Positions 1 to 8,542 of a stretch of DNA of 50,392 nucleotides are shown here, piece after piece. Position numbers and translations under genes: made by a program. The notes beneath the pieces are model-generated. The model had not been told where the DNA came from and did not search any database. It saw only the letters and a program-made list of their open reading frames with translations. Within the stretch, counting starts at the first letter, position 1. Each line of letters starts with the position of its first letter. This DNA is from a virus: positions 1 to 50,392 of IMG/VR virus record IMGVR_UViG_3300021963_000182; one strand, written 5' to 3'.

Positions 1-2
1 CA

Positions 3-239
3 TACTTACCAGCAGGTAAGATCCTTGTAGGTCACAAAGGTAAGTCACTATTAGACGCAGGTTATATCTACGCTCCATATGTGCCGTTACAGTTAACTCC
101 AACAATGTACAATCCATTTAACATGACACCGATTAAAGGTATCATGACACGTTACGCAAAGAAAATGGTAAACAACCGTTACTTCGCTGTAATCAACGTA
201 AGTGGTTTACAAACGTTCGATATGAATACTTTAAGATAA
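3..239 (+). CDS. 23: Major capsid protein, C-terminal end (gp23-like), partial
   Basis: This is the last 78 residues of a protein that begins before the window. It reads in one open frame to a TAA stop. The segment with GHKG, then DAGYIYAPYVPL, then MTRYAKK matches the C-terminal end of T4-type major capsid proteins (gp23), where a DAGxxYAPYVPL motif is followed by a TRYG-like segment. Gp23 forms the hexamers of the prohead shell. A strong terminator follows 21 bases after the stop, as expected at the end of a highly expressed late gene. The family call rests on a short fragment, so it is likely rather than certain. Confidence 0.75.
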   Translation, partial: YLPAGKILVGHKGKSLLDAGYIYAPYVPLQLTPTMYNPFNMTPIKGIMTRYAKKMVNNRYFAVINVSGLQTFDMNTLR

Positions 240-260
240 TCTTAAAATTATCATAATAAG

Positions 261-290
261 AACCCTCACAGAAATGTGGGGGTTTTTTTT
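261..290 (+). terminator. Intrinsic terminator after capsid gene
   Basis: A GC-rich stem, ACCCTCACA pairing with TGTGGGGGT around a GAAA loop, is followed by a run of eight T. It lies directly after the capsid gene. Confidence 0.9.
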
Positions 291-305
291 GTAACAAAAT
301 TAACC

Positions 306-313
306 TATATTTG
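306..313 (+). promoter_or_regulatory. Candidate Bacteroidota -7 element TATATTTG
   Basis: TATATTTG is an exact match to the Bacteroidota -7 consensus TAnnTTTG. It ends 5 bases before the ATG at 319, so a transcript from it would be leaderless or nearly so. No TTTG sits at the usual spacing; only T-rich sequence from the preceding terminator is present. Weak call. Confidence 0.3.
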
Positions 314-318
314 TAACA

Positions 319-636
319 ATGGGTGAAAATGTTGATTATAGTAAACTTAGACTAGATGTCCTTGAAAAAATGATATACCAGAGAGGTATTGATTGTAAAA
401 TGAAAAAGGACGAGATGATAAGAGTACTTAAGCTATATGATGAGGGTAAATACGTGGAACCAATGTTGGAAACAACATATGATAAAAGTGAAGGTGGGTT
501 TACAATAGGTATAGATTTAAGAAACCATACACAATTGGTACAAATAGGTAAATTGGTTGAAAAAAAAGAAGCTAAGAGATTAAATCGTTATGCTTCTGGT
601 AGACTATATTATTGGAGCTTAAATAAGCTCATTTAA
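319..636 (+). CDS. Small SAP-domain-like protein
   Basis: A 105-residue protein. Residues 7-45 (YSKLRLDVLEKMIYQRGI, then KMKKDEMIRVLKLYDEGKY) fit the SAP helix-extended-helix pattern: a leading helix with LxxLxxMxxxRGI, then K-K-D-E-M and a second helix. SAP motifs usually bind DNA or RNA. The rest is not recognised. It stands alone after the capsid terminator with a TATATTTG element just upstream, and its 3' end overlaps the convergent gene by 4 bases. The stretch 615-630 is a near-perfect inverted repeat (GAGCTTA-AA-TAAGCTC) inside the gene end and could help terminate transcription. Function unknown beyond the SAP similarity. Confidence 0.6.
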   Translation: MGENVDYSKLRLDVLEKMIYQRGIDCKMKKDEMIRVLKLYDEGKYVEPMLETTYDKSEGGFTIGIDLRNHTQLVQIGKLVEKKEAKRLNRYASGRLYYWSLNKLI

Positions 637-1175
637 GAGCCTTTCTTATCGTTTCTGCGCTCTTCATAGCTTGGCTCAAGATAAGCCTTAATTAGGTCAT
701 CAAATACCCCGTAAACCTCTGCTTTATTTTCTTGTGTAATCTTTAAAATATATTTTTCATTTGCTTCTATTATCTCATTAACACTTGTTGTGACTTGAAC
801 ATCGTCACTTGCTAAATCTTCGGCATAAAGAGCTATGCCACGTTCAAACAGTTGAGTGTCATCATCAAATTCTCTATAAGCATCTTCCCATGAGAGGTCA
901 TCATCAAAATCCGGATCGTCATCGTTCGTCCAATAATAATAACCTTCGTAATATTCATGCGGTACATCATTAAGATAAATGATGTAGGTTTCCTTGGTGT
1001 TTTTTTTCCTTACTAAGCCCCAGTCATCACCTACAATATTACTATGTGTAACTAACACATCAAATGTTGGGGTTCTATCGTCATTTCTTTCGTCGACAAA
1101 TCCATAATCATTAGCAAATCCGTGATCGCTATGTGATTCTAATATTGTTTTAGCTATATTTGTTAAACTAATCAT
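633..1175 (-). CDS. Hypothetical acidic protein
   Basis: A 180-residue protein that I do not recognise. It is very acidic in the middle (a WTNDDDPDFDDD stretch near residues 82-93, then EFDDDTQLFE) and rich in Tyr and Asp. The end is basic. The ATG overlaps the stop codon of the upstream gene by one base (TAATG), so translation is probably coupled. It is the last gene of the minus-strand block with two upstream proteins that look virion-associated, so a structural or assembly role is possible but not shown. Confidence 0.6.
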   Translation of the reverse strand: MISLTNIAKTILESHSDHGFANDYGFVDERNDDRTPTFDVLVTHSNIVGDDWGLVRKKNTKETYIIYLNDVPHEYYEGYYYWTNDDDPDFDDDLSWEDAYREFDDDTQLFERGIALYAEDLASDDVQVTTSVNEIIEANEKYILKITQENKAEVYGVFDDLIKAYLEPSYEERRNDKKGS

Positions 1176-1924
1176 TACCAGGTTTTACATGCCCAATAAC
1201 GAGGTTTCCAACGTGGGCCAGGGCTAGCACAATTATGTCTTGCTCTAAAAGACTTACGTCTTTCAGGATTATTTTTCTTAATAACCATTCTTTTACCTTT
1301 AGCGGATTTACCGCCAAAACCAAAGTTTACTTTAACAACTTTACCTTTGTCATTTTTGACATAAACTTTAAACTTCTTAACATCGCCTTGCATGATTTTA
1401 CCTAATTGAACCTTACGTCCCTGGTATTCAGCCTCATTTAGTATGTTGTTAGTGCTATAATTTGTGTTTTCAACTGAACCGTTATCATCCTCATATATTA
1501 AAACATTAATATTCTCATTGTATTCAAACAATCTATTAAATTGATCTTCAGATATTTGTATGATTTTTCTTTTTTTAACGCTTTCATCGAATTTAACCAT
1601 GGTTGGTTTATTACCTTTACCGATTTTAGGGTCTTTTTTTTCAGCCCTTCTTTTTTGAGAAGTCATAGCTTTTTTTTCTTTTTTATCATATGATGAAGAA
1701 ACTTTAGGTGTTTCTTTAGAAACCTTTTTAGACGGTCTACACTTAGGGTATGCTTTACCATCCGCATCTTTTCTTCCACAAGGTGGGTGTTTACCATCAA
1801 CCTTTCTACTAACATCAACCCATTTTTCTTTGAACCATCGTCTTAAATCTTCTTTTAAAACAACACCAGATTCTAGGCACTCGTTAATATATTGTTTATC
1901 TTCTTTTGATATAATAATTCTCAT
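1175..1924 (-). CDS. Conserved phage protein with Cys-containing N-terminal and C-terminal domains
   Basis: A 249-residue protein starting at the ATG at 1924, one base after the upstream stop; a longer reading to 2011 only copies the upstream gene in another frame. Residues about 25-65 (LRRWFKEKWVDVSRK, then HPPCGR and YPKCRPSKK) resemble a DUF5872-like module of marine T4-like phages. The C-terminal 75 residues contain FKVYVKNDKGKVVKVNFGF and end in RKSFRARHNCASPGPRW...RYWACKTW, a module I recall from many cyanophage and algal-virus virion proteins. The middle is a Lys- and Ser-rich linker. Probably virion-associated; biochemical role unknown. Confidence 0.65.
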   Translation of the reverse strand: MRIIISKEDKQYINECLESGVVLKEDLRRWFKEKWVDVSRKVDGKHPPCGRKDADGKAYPKCRPSKKVSKETPKVSSSYDKKEKKAMTSQKRRAEKKDPKIGKGNKPTMVKFDESVKKRKIIQISEDQFNRLFEYNENINVLIYEDDNGSVENTNYSTNNILNEAEYQGRKVQLGKIMQGDVKKFKVYVKNDKGKVVKVNFGFGGKSAKGKRMVIKKNNPERRKSFRARHNCASPGPRWKPRYWACKTW

Positions 1925-1925
1925 A

Positions 1926-2459
1926 TTATTTACATTTTTTCCATCCACCGCCTTTAGCTTTATAATTTTTTGCTGCCCAACCATTCGCATACGCTGAAGG
2001 GTAAACGTCAAATTTTCTTTTTGCAGCCGCTTTTGATGCAGCCCATTTTGCTGGATCTGTAGGACAGTTTTTACTTTCGTCTATTTCTTCTTCTTCTGAA
2101 ATGTCCTTAGGTGTAACACCCCTTTTTTTCATGTTAATTGCAATTGCTGATCGTTGTTTAGCACTAGAGGCTTCATTAATATCGCCTTGTTGATCACCTT
2201 CAATTTGCTGCTTAATAAAATTAGCTACTTCTTCAATATCATCTTTTGATGTTGTTATATGATCACCAGCCCATGCGTGTTCACCGGTAACCAATTGAGG
2301 GAACATGCTGTGATGTTTATATTTTAGGATGAGTTGAATATCGTCCATTATTTGTTGAAGGTTTTGTAAAACCATATACGTCCCTTTTTCGGTAATATGC
2401 TCTTCTCCTTCTTTTACAATTTGTTTAAGGTGTTTTCTCACGATTTTATTGATTTCCAT
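1926..2459 (-). CDS. Conserved phage protein with VYPSAYANGW C-terminal module
   Basis: A 177-residue protein beginning MEINKIVRKH at 2459. I chose this start over an in-frame ATG at 2495 because a TATTTATA late-promoter-like octamer lies at 2463-2470, just before it, and because it avoids overlap with the upstream gene. The first 90 residues look helical (MVLQNLQQIMDDIQLILKYK). The C-terminus has CPTDPAKWAASKAAAKRKF followed by DVYPSAYANGWAAKNYK and GGGWKK, a module common in cyanophage and large DNA virus proteins. It pairs with the next gene, which carries a related Cys-rich module. Function unknown; a virion component is plausible. Confidence 0.65.
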   Translation of the reverse strand: MEINKIVRKHLKQIVKEGEEHITEKGTYMVLQNLQQIMDDIQLILKYKHHSMFPQLVTGEHAWAGDHITTSKDDIEEVANFIKQQIEGDQQGDINEASSAKQRSAIAINMKKRGVTPKDISEEEEIDESKNCPTDPAKWAASKAAAKRKFDVYPSAYANGWAAKNYKAKGGGWKKCK

Positions 2460-2462
2460 GAT

Positions 2463-2470
2463 TATAAATA
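2463..2470 (-). promoter_or_regulatory. Late-promoter-like octamer TATTTATA
   Basis: TATTTATA on the coding strand, ending 3 bases before the ATG at 2459. It is one of 15 similar sites upstream of virion genes in this window. Confidence 0.5.
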
Positions 2471-2472
2471 TT

Positions 2473-3846
2473 TTACTTTTCTGAGACAATCTCAAATTTT
2501 ATAACATCATTATAGTAGATGTACTCATTATGCTTTTTACCCTTAATTTCCAAGTAGTATTCTCTCGGTATTAAATAAGATGTGTCTAACATAAATGAAT
2601 TTTCATTTGTTTTATCTAACAATGTCCAATCGAAGACATTTACATTTGTTTTACCTTCTCTAATGTATATTCTATAGAAAACCTCATCAAATAGGACATT
2701 TTGAGGTGTGTCAATTGATCTGAATGTGGTGACAATTTTTCTTATTTCACCACTTTTAATCTTTTCATTTAGTCTTATTCCAAAAAACTGGACAGAATAC
2801 CTTTCTAGTTCTTTAATGTTTTCACCAACACTAAAATTAAATGTATACGGTTTAGGTACAAACTTTTGTATAACAGGATTGATACCTACACCGTCTAGGA
2901 TTAATCCTTTCCATTTGTCATGATAAAATCTCTTACCGTCACATAAAACTCCGGTTAAACCAAATGTAACCTTATATACCCCTTTTCTTATTTTGGTTGT
3001 TGCTAGATTTGCTAATCCAGAAAGAACAGCACCATTGCTATCTGTTATGTCTACAGTTGGTAATGTTGCTAGGTCATAAAAATTATTACCCTTTGTTACA
3101 TACAAATATAAATTTTGATTTACCTTTTCAATGAAATTTTGTCGATTATCATATATTGTATCATCAAAATGTGTTTCAACAAAAGGTTCAAAAAAGGTTT
3201 GTGTGTACTTGGTAAAAAAAGCAACAGATTGATCAACTTCAGCTTCAATATCTTGATATAAGACGGCAAATGCCAATCCTAAACCATGGTTAGTATTACC
3301 GGAAACAATAATACCGTTTACGTAATTTGTTATGTCAGCAGACAAATCCTCGTTTCCATTATCAAAATGGATAGTTTTAATTATGGTTGGATTGTTACTA
3401 TATACCCCTTCATTAGCCCATGCGTCTAGGGTTGTTCTATTAAACCAGTTTGATGGTCTTTCATCAAATGTGTTATTACCATCTGTAAAATCAAAAACCT
3501 GGTCTTCATAGTCGAAACCAATACCCTCATCCCAGAACTCTGATATTTTAAATAGGATTAAATCAAATGAAGTTGTCCTATCTCTACCTCTACCATTTTT
3601 TTGTCTAAGTAGAGACTCGTCCCCAAAAATTGTGTTTGTAAGATGTAGCGTATGTGTTGTACCACTATTAACAACAAATTCACCAGAATTTACTTTATTT
3701 TTTAATTCTGTAAAATCAACTTTGAATATGAATTTTGAGAAGGTAGAACCATATATTAGTTCTGTATTAGGGTTCTTAGAGGTATTAACCTGAGAATCCT
3801 TTAAAATGGTGTTGTTTTTCTCGAAGTAAGAGCGAAAATATGACAT
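2473..3846 (-). CDS. Probable virion structural protein, beta-rich
   Basis: A 457-residue protein, rich in aromatic residues and predicted largely beta. Residues about 35-230 (for example LHLTNTIFGD, then DITNYVNGIIVSG and HGLGLAFAV) look like a jelly-roll-type domain. A later part (DNRQNFIEKVNQNLYLYV, near 235-250) opens a second beta region. The C-terminal 150 residues have Ig-like alternation (FYRIYIREGK). It lies directly downstream of the OB-fold baseplate gene and has its own late-promoter-like octamer. I infer a baseplate or fibre-attachment component, but do not recognise the exact family. Confidence 0.6.
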   Translation of the reverse strand: MSYFRSYFEKNNTILKDSQVNTSKNPNTELIYGSTFSKFIFKVDFTELKNKVNSGEFVVNSGTTHTLHLTNTIFGDESLLRQKNGRGRDRTTSFDLILFKISEFWDEGIGFDYEDQVFDFTDGNNTFDERPSNWFNRTTLDAWANEGVYSNNPTIIKTIHFDNGNEDLSADITNYVNGIIVSGNTNHGLGLAFAVLYQDIEAEVDQSVAFFTKYTQTFFEPFVETHFDDTIYDNRQNFIEKVNQNLYLYVTKGNNFYDLATLPTVDITDSNGAVLSGLANLATTKIRKGVYKVTFGLTGVLCDGKRFYHDKWKGLILDGVGINPVIQKFVPKPYTFNFSVGENIKELERYSVQFFGIRLNEKIKSGEIRKIVTTFRSIDTPQNVLFDEVFYRIYIREGKTNVNVFDWTLLDKTNENSFMLDTSYLIPREYYLEIKGKKHNEYIYYNDVIKFEIVSEK

Positions 3847-3856
3847 CTTTTTATTT

Positions 3857-3864
3857 AATAAATA
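3857..3864 (-). promoter_or_regulatory. Late-promoter-like octamer TATTTATT
   Basis: TATTTATT on the coding strand inside the 23-base gap before the ATG at 3846; part of GATATTTATTAA. Confidence 0.5.
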
Positions 3865-3869
3865 TCAAA

Positions 3870-5375
3870 TTAATTTATTCTAATCGAAGAATTAACCATA
3901 TCTATCTTGGCACGCTCAATTAATCGCTTTAAACTGTCTGTAGTCGCTTTAAAATACTTTGGTGGGGTAATTATACCGTGGGTGTGATTTAGTAAAATAA
4001 GGGTAATTAACTCTAGAATTTCAATTAGTTTTTCACCTCTAACAGACGAAAAGGTATTTGGTAAAATTCTCATTAAATAATCTTCCTGCGTATACTCATA
4101 TTTGTCTAATGAACCAATATCTATGTTTTTACCATCCACCCCACTACTTGTTGTTGATATTTGTAAAATATGGTCAGCTGTAATGGCCGCAAATGTTTGA
4201 TCTAGATCACTTGTTTTTTTAAGAACAGGAACTTCCTTTTTTTTACTAATTATAGGTACTTCAGCGGATGTTCTACTGTAAATTAAACCATTACCACCGG
4301 ATTTGTTAATATAATATACGTTTGATAAAAATTCAGCAGAACCAAGTTGTGCTCTTAAATCATTTTTTGGTCTAAAATAAAATGGGTGCGCAGGAATATC
4401 TAAAAGTGATGGATCAATAATAATTAAATTTTCCCTATCAATTCTGGAAATAAAGTCTCTCACAAGAATATAGGCTTCCTGTTGTTTATTAGAAGATTCT
4501 AGTGTTTGGGTGTCTTCATATATTAATTCTGCAGACGGTGTTGCAGACGGATCATTAGTTACTAATTCAAGTTCTGTGTTTAAACCAAAAACATCTGTTT
4601 TATATTTTTCACCAAAACTTTTGTTTATTCTGTAAATGTATAATGTTAATTCAGTGGGTTGTAAAACATTATCTAATTTATATTCAATAACGTGTTTTAT
4701 ATCTGTTCTGCCCACAACATTATCGACGATTATTTCTTTATCTACTCTTAATGTTTCTGGAAATTTCTTTAAACTTATTTTAGCTTGTTTTTTAGAATAA
4801 ATTGGGTACTTAGAAAGTTCAGTTCTAAATTTTGGATTTGTGGCTAATTTATCAACTAGTTTTCCGGCTCTAAGTTGTACACCATGTTCTGTTAGTATAA
4901 GGTCTGATCCATAATTTCCAACAAGTCCAATATCATTCAATTTTGGTAAACTACCAACCGATTCAGCCCTAATAAATCCGTCATCAAAAGATTTTTTCTC
5001 GCCATTAAAAGATTTAATTGCTGGTGACTTCTCAGCTCTTTTTGAATAGGTTGTTTCTGTTAATTGTGATAACTCATTTTGATATGCATAGTCAAATGTT
5101 GTTGTAAATGGGCCAGGGATATATTCTTGATTTTGTAGGTCCTTTTCATTATCATACCTAATTAATTTAACAGCTTGTTCTTTCTGTGGAATGATATTAA
5201 GATGTGTTGGTAGAAACGGAGAATAAACAAAAGGATCGTCTTTACTCCATTGTTCCCATTTGATAATGGAATTCGATCTATCACTTTCTGTTTCAGAAAT
5301 GTCTCTAACTCTAATTCTACCTATACCTCTCGGATCTTTGTTATCAACACAAATACCAATATTTATTATTTTCAT
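3870..5375 (-). CDS. Baseplate hub/spike protein with OB-fold (gp5-like)
   Basis: A 501-residue protein. The N-terminus (NIGICVDNKDPRGIGRIRVRD, residues 5-25) is the characteristic strand of the gp5/VgrG OB-fold, where a D-P-x-x-x-G-R-I-x-V pattern recurs. Residues about 150-170 (LVGNYGSDLILTEHGVQLR) resemble the gp5 segment after the OB-fold that leads into the spike. No lysozyme domain is visible between them, unlike T4 gp5. Near the C-terminus NHTHGI is typical of such spike proteins. The hub/spike sits at the tip of the tail tube and pierces the host envelope. The next gene starts within its upstream end (4-base overlap), fitting a baseplate operon. Confidence 0.7.
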   Translation of the reverse strand: MKIINIGICVDNKDPRGIGRIRVRDISETESDRSNSIIKWEQWSKDDPFVYSPFLPTHLNIIPQKEQAVKLIRYDNEKDLQNQEYIPGPFTTTFDYAYQNELSQLTETTYSKRAEKSPAIKSFNGEKKSFDDGFIRAESVGSLPKLNDIGLVGNYGSDLILTEHGVQLRAGKLVDKLATNPKFRTELSKYPIYSKKQAKISLKKFPETLRVDKEIIVDNVVGRTDIKHVIEYKLDNVLQPTELTLYIYRINKSFGEKYKTDVFGLNTELELVTNDPSATPSAELIYEDTQTLESSNKQQEAYILVRDFISRIDRENLIIIDPSLLDIPAHPFYFRPKNDLRAQLGSAEFLSNVYYINKSGGNGLIYSRTSAEVPIISKKKEVPVLKKTSDLDQTFAAITADHILQISTTSSGVDGKNIDIGSLDKYEYTQEDYLMRILPNTFSSVRGEKLIEILELITLILLNHTHGIITPPKYFKATTDSLKRLIERAKIDMVNSSIRIN

Positions 5376-5569
5376 TTATATCTCTTATTTAATTCTCCAT
5401 TAATGTTATTATATAATACTTCAATCGATTCTAATTGTCTTGTCAATTCAATAATAATTTCTTTTGTTTTATCAAATTCACCAATTAAAAAATCTCTAGC
5501 TTCAACTAGATCTTTGTTTCCAGTATTTACAACATCATTACCGATTTCTATAACTTTATTCAATTCCAT
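5372..5569 (-). CDS. Small coiled-coil protein
   Basis: A 65-residue, almost entirely helical protein (DLVEARDFLIGEFDKTKEII, then ELTRQLESIEVLYNN) with heptad-like hydrophobic spacing. It ends by overlapping the start of the OB-fold baseplate gene by 4 bases and begins one base after the stop of the large upstream gene, so it belongs to the same operon. It may be a small baseplate or assembly factor. No family is recognised. Confidence 0.55.
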   Translation of the reverse strand: MELNKVIEIGNDVVNTGNKDLVEARDFLIGEFDKTKEIIIELTRQLESIEVLYNNINGELNKRYK

Positions 5570-5570
5570 A

Positions 5571-7454
5571 TTATGTTAATTTACCATGTGCTTTTAATAA
5601 TCCTGGTGGTATAACCGCAACGCCACCTAATGGCGCAACTGGAATCTGAGCATAATCTAAACTCACCTGAACAAATGAGTTTTCATCCATTTCTTTCTGA
5701 TTACCCTTCACGATTGAGGATATGAAAGCAACAACATTGTTATCTTGTCCATATAAGTCACCTGTAGTTATTCCATTTGATTCTAAAAATTCGCCAATAT
5801 TCATAATGGCTCTATCCTCACTATATCCTGGAAGTTTTTTTGATAATTGTAATAATAAACCAGGTATTTTTTGAGACACTCCGACTTTTAGTAAATTTAA
5901 TAATTGTAGAATTGCGTTATAAAAATCTTCACATGAAGCAATTCCAATAAAAGGTATTAATGAAGTTAAAATATTAATTAACGACGTTAATATTGTCAAG
6001 TATCTTTTTTTAGAATTCTTTAATATTCTTTTTGCTAAGTCTTTTAAAATAAGTGCTAATTGTGGTTTAACTTTTAACCAAAAAATAGTTAAGAACTTAT
6101 TGAAAACGTCTTTAATAATACTGTAAATCATTTTTGTTAAGTTCTTCATTATTGTTGCAATCGTTGTAACAGCATTCATTGCTGCAGATTTTAAAATTTT
6201 CCAAAGAACAACAATAGGAAAGAACATTTTTGCTGAAAATAAAGATGATATTAATGCTTTAGGTAAATTAGTTAAAGCTTTAAAATCCAGATTTGCTGCA
6301 AATTGTGGAAACGGAATAGATACACTTTGATTTGCAGCATCTTTGGCCACCTTGGATAATGCACTATTATATACTTCTGTCACATCATTTTTTGTTGTTG
6401 AAAAAAAAGCAAACTCCTCAACAATCCCTTGATTTACTGGTATTGTAAAATTATTACAATCTGTAAATCTTAACACTTTTTGATATCTTAAATTTTCTTC
6501 ATCAATATCAATTCCCTCAACATCATCAAAGTTAAAAAATGAGCCAAAATCAACATCGTTTTCATTAAATTGATCAACCGCATTTTGTTTTAATGATGTG
6601 TTTTGTGGCGAACCACAAACTGCGCATATTTTATCAATTACTCTAGTTAGTTTATTTAAATTAATATCATAACTACCATTAGTTACATTGATTCCGCCAG
6701 CCGGGATCAACATGGAAAAACTATTTTTTAAAATATCTGAAATTTTTGGAAACTCTATAGTCTCATAGTATTTTGTTATGAACTGGTCAATCGTTGTACC
6801 AGCACCTTGAAGTCCTTCTATTTTATATTTTTGAATGGCACTATCCCACTCCATTGAAAATAATTGTGTTTCATCTATTGATTGAAATATATATGATCCT
6901 CCGCTAAACTTTTCATAAAATATTTTATTCATTTTTATTTTATCACCACTAGATTGTACACCCTCATATATGATTTTACCTAGCCCAGTTTGTGGGTCGG
7001 TTTGTAACATTTCTAAATAATCAAATTCTTTGGGAGATATTGTCAATCCACTAACTGGCATTAGTGTTGTGGTACCACAATTCATATCACTATCACTAGC
7101 AAAAAATAACTTTCTGACATTATCTAAAAAAATAGGTTTAATTGATTCTGTTGTTTCTTTTACGGAATCTCTAGTTATTTTTCTAAGCATACTTTCGCCA
7201 TCTTTCTGTTTGACTGGAAGTATTTTTTGGAGGTCTTTAGTTATTTTTTCAAATATATTTTCAACGTTTGGTATCTTTTTTTTTGCTATATCAGCATAAC
7301 TCTCTAACGTACTAGCAACTTGACCTTGTAAGTTTTCTAAAGTATCGTCATATTTTTTTAATAGATCATCAACATCCTTTTTTCTATCACTAGCTTGTTG
7401 GATGATTTTAAACTTGGATTTAATTTCCCTTTGTTTATTTTTAAGATCTATCAT
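5571..7454 (-). CDS. Large probable virion protein with long hydrophobic region
   Basis: A 627-residue protein of unknown family. Residues 1-100 are coiled-coil-like (VDDLLKKYDDTLENLQGQV). Residues 110-390 are a mixed domain with one CxxC (C277, C280). Residues about 396-506 hold several long hydrophobic helices (LISSLFSAKMFFPIVVLWKI; FLTIFWLKVK; YLTILTSLINILTSLIPFI), enough for two to four membrane-spanning segments. The end (PVAPLGGVAVIPPGLL) is Pro/Gly-rich. It lies between the OB-fold spike gene and the sigma factor gene, and its ATG overlaps the preceding stop (TAATG). I infer a tail-tip protein that might insert into the host membrane during DNA entry; this is speculative. Confidence 0.55.
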   Translation of the reverse strand: MIDLKNKQREIKSKFKIIQQASDRKKDVDDLLKKYDDTLENLQGQVASTLESYADIAKKKIPNVENIFEKITKDLQKILPVKQKDGESMLRKITRDSVKETTESIKPIFLDNVRKLFFASDSDMNCGTTTLMPVSGLTISPKEFDYLEMLQTDPQTGLGKIIYEGVQSSGDKIKMNKIFYEKFSGGSYIFQSIDETQLFSMEWDSAIQKYKIEGLQGAGTTIDQFITKYYETIEFPKISDILKNSFSMLIPAGGINVTNGSYDINLNKLTRVIDKICAVCGSPQNTSLKQNAVDQFNENDVDFGSFFNFDDVEGIDIDEENLRYQKVLRFTDCNNFTIPVNQGIVEEFAFFSTTKNDVTEVYNSALSKVAKDAANQSVSIPFPQFAANLDFKALTNLPKALISSLFSAKMFFPIVVLWKILKSAAMNAVTTIATIMKNLTKMIYSIIKDVFNKFLTIFWLKVKPQLALILKDLAKRILKNSKKRYLTILTSLINILTSLIPFIGIASCEDFYNAILQLLNLLKVGVSQKIPGLLLQLSKKLPGYSEDRAIMNIGEFLESNGITTGDLYGQDNNVVAFISSIVKGNQKEMDENSFVQVSLDYAQIPVAPLGGVAVIPPGLLKAHGKLT

Positions 7455-7828
7455 TATAGTTCATATTTTTGACCTTTGTCATTATCGTTGTCTCCAACTA
7501 ATTTTTCAAGTAATTCTCTATCCTCATCAGTAAGTGTCATTTTACCTCCTGAGAACTTATCTGTAGATCCTCCACCCTTTTGAATAAGGGTATTCTGAAT
7601 CTTAACTAAAGATAATTTCTTTTCGGTACATTCGTTTAGGATCTTTTGTTGCTCTTTAATTACTGGTCCAATAACGGACATGTCTTCAGATTCCTTCATA
7701 AAAGAAAGCATCTTTTTCATAATCAGTGTGGCAGTATTTTTTTGCTCTACAATATCATGGTAGATTTCCTGCATCAGTGCTAGCGCAGAATCTGTATCTA
7801 TCGCTAAATTTTTCTTTGGTGGTCTCAT
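7454..7828 (-). CDS. Hypothetical helical protein
   Basis: A 124-residue helical protein (IYHDIVEQKNTATLIMKKML, then VIKEQQKILNECTEKKLSLV) with a Gly-rich turn (KGGGSTDKFSGGK) and an acidic end. It is translationally coupled to the 627-residue downstream gene through a TAATG overlap and has its own late-promoter-like octamer 3 bases before its ATG, so it probably opens a late baseplate operon. No family recognised. Confidence 0.55.
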   Translation of the reverse strand: MRPPKKNLAIDTDSALALMQEIYHDIVEQKNTATLIMKKMLSFMKESEDMSVIGPVIKEQQKILNECTEKKLSLVKIQNTLIQKGGGSTDKFSGGKMTLTDEDRELLEKLVGDNDNDKGQKYEL

Positions 7829-7831
7829 AAT

Positions 7832-7839
7832 AATAAATA
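7832..7839 (-). promoter_or_regulatory. Late-promoter-like octamer TATTTATT
   Basis: CTATTTATTATT directly before the ATG at 7828 on the coding strand; opens the baseplate operon 7828 to 3870. Confidence 0.5.
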
Positions 7840-7843
7840 GGGT

Positions 7844-8542
7844 TTACTCTAAAAATCTACCTAAAACACCATCATATAATAATTTATATCTTTTAAGTGA
7901 TATTCTAATTTCCTTAGTTGATAGGGATGTCATTTCTCTTAAAGACAAAAGAATTAAATTCTTGTTAAACTTATTACCGTCACCTATTTGAAAAATCTGG
8001 TCAAAGTTGCTAAAAATCTCTAGAAGCGCATACCCCAATTTTTTTTCATTATCAGTTAGATCTTCTTTTTCAATGAAATCCTCTAATTTGTTAGTTAAAT
8101 TAATTATAACTGTTGTATAATCAATATGGTACTCATCTATAGTATACGAAAACTCAACTCTACTTTCGATGTCTTCAGATATATCTTCGTATGAAATGCT
8201 TCTGTTTTGTTCTTTAGTGTCTTTTTGAATTGCACCCATTAAGTAGTTCTTACATATTGTTCCAAAGTAAGAATACGCTTTATGGTTTTTTGTGTGATCA
8301 AATTTATTAATTTTTGTTATTAGAAAGGACATTGTATCGGTGTGTAAGTCCTCAAAATCCATATCTTTTCTGTATAGTTTGTATCTTCTTATGATACTTT
8401 CAACCATAATAACTAGGGGTTCTCGTAAATATTCATTGAATATCTTATTTCTTTCTGCCTCATCAATACTGTCTAGGTACATGACTACCGCCTTTTCTTG
8501 ATCCTCCCCAAAATAAACTTTTTGGGTTCTTTTTCTTGGCAT
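7844..8542 (-). CDS. 55: Late-transcription sigma factor, gp55-like
   Basis: A 232-residue protein. Residues 61-111 (DFEDLHTDTMSFLITKINKF, then AYSYFGTICKNYLMGAIQKD) match sigma-70 region 2 as found in T4 gp55, where a KF/NFD segment is followed by HAYITQACFNAFVQRIKK. T4 gp55 replaces the host sigma factor and directs RNA polymerase to late promoters. There is no clear region 4, in line with gp55. The C-terminal 60 residues (LLSLREMTSLSTKEIRISLK) could hold a small helix-turn-helix. The start is shared with the stop of the glycosyltransferase gene (TAATG). The encoded factor is the natural candidate to read the TATTTATA octamers in this window. Confidence 0.72.
   Translation of the reverse strand: MPRKRTQKVYFGEDQEKAVVMYLDSIDEAERNKIFNEYLREPLVIMVESIIRRYKLYRKDMDFEDLHTDTMSFLITKINKFDHTKNHKAYSYFGTICKNYLMGAIQKDTKEQNRSISYEDISEDIESRVEFSYTIDEYHIDYTTVIINLTNKLEDFIEKEDLTDNEKKLGYALLEIFSNFDQIFQIGDGNKFNKNLILLSLREMTSLSTKEIRISLKRYKLLYDGVLGRFLE

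Noticed and set aside
1925-2011. Longer start of the 249-residue gene at 2011
   Set aside because: The extra residues lie wholly inside the upstream gene in another frame; the ATG at 1924 follows its stop by one base as in other gene pairs here.
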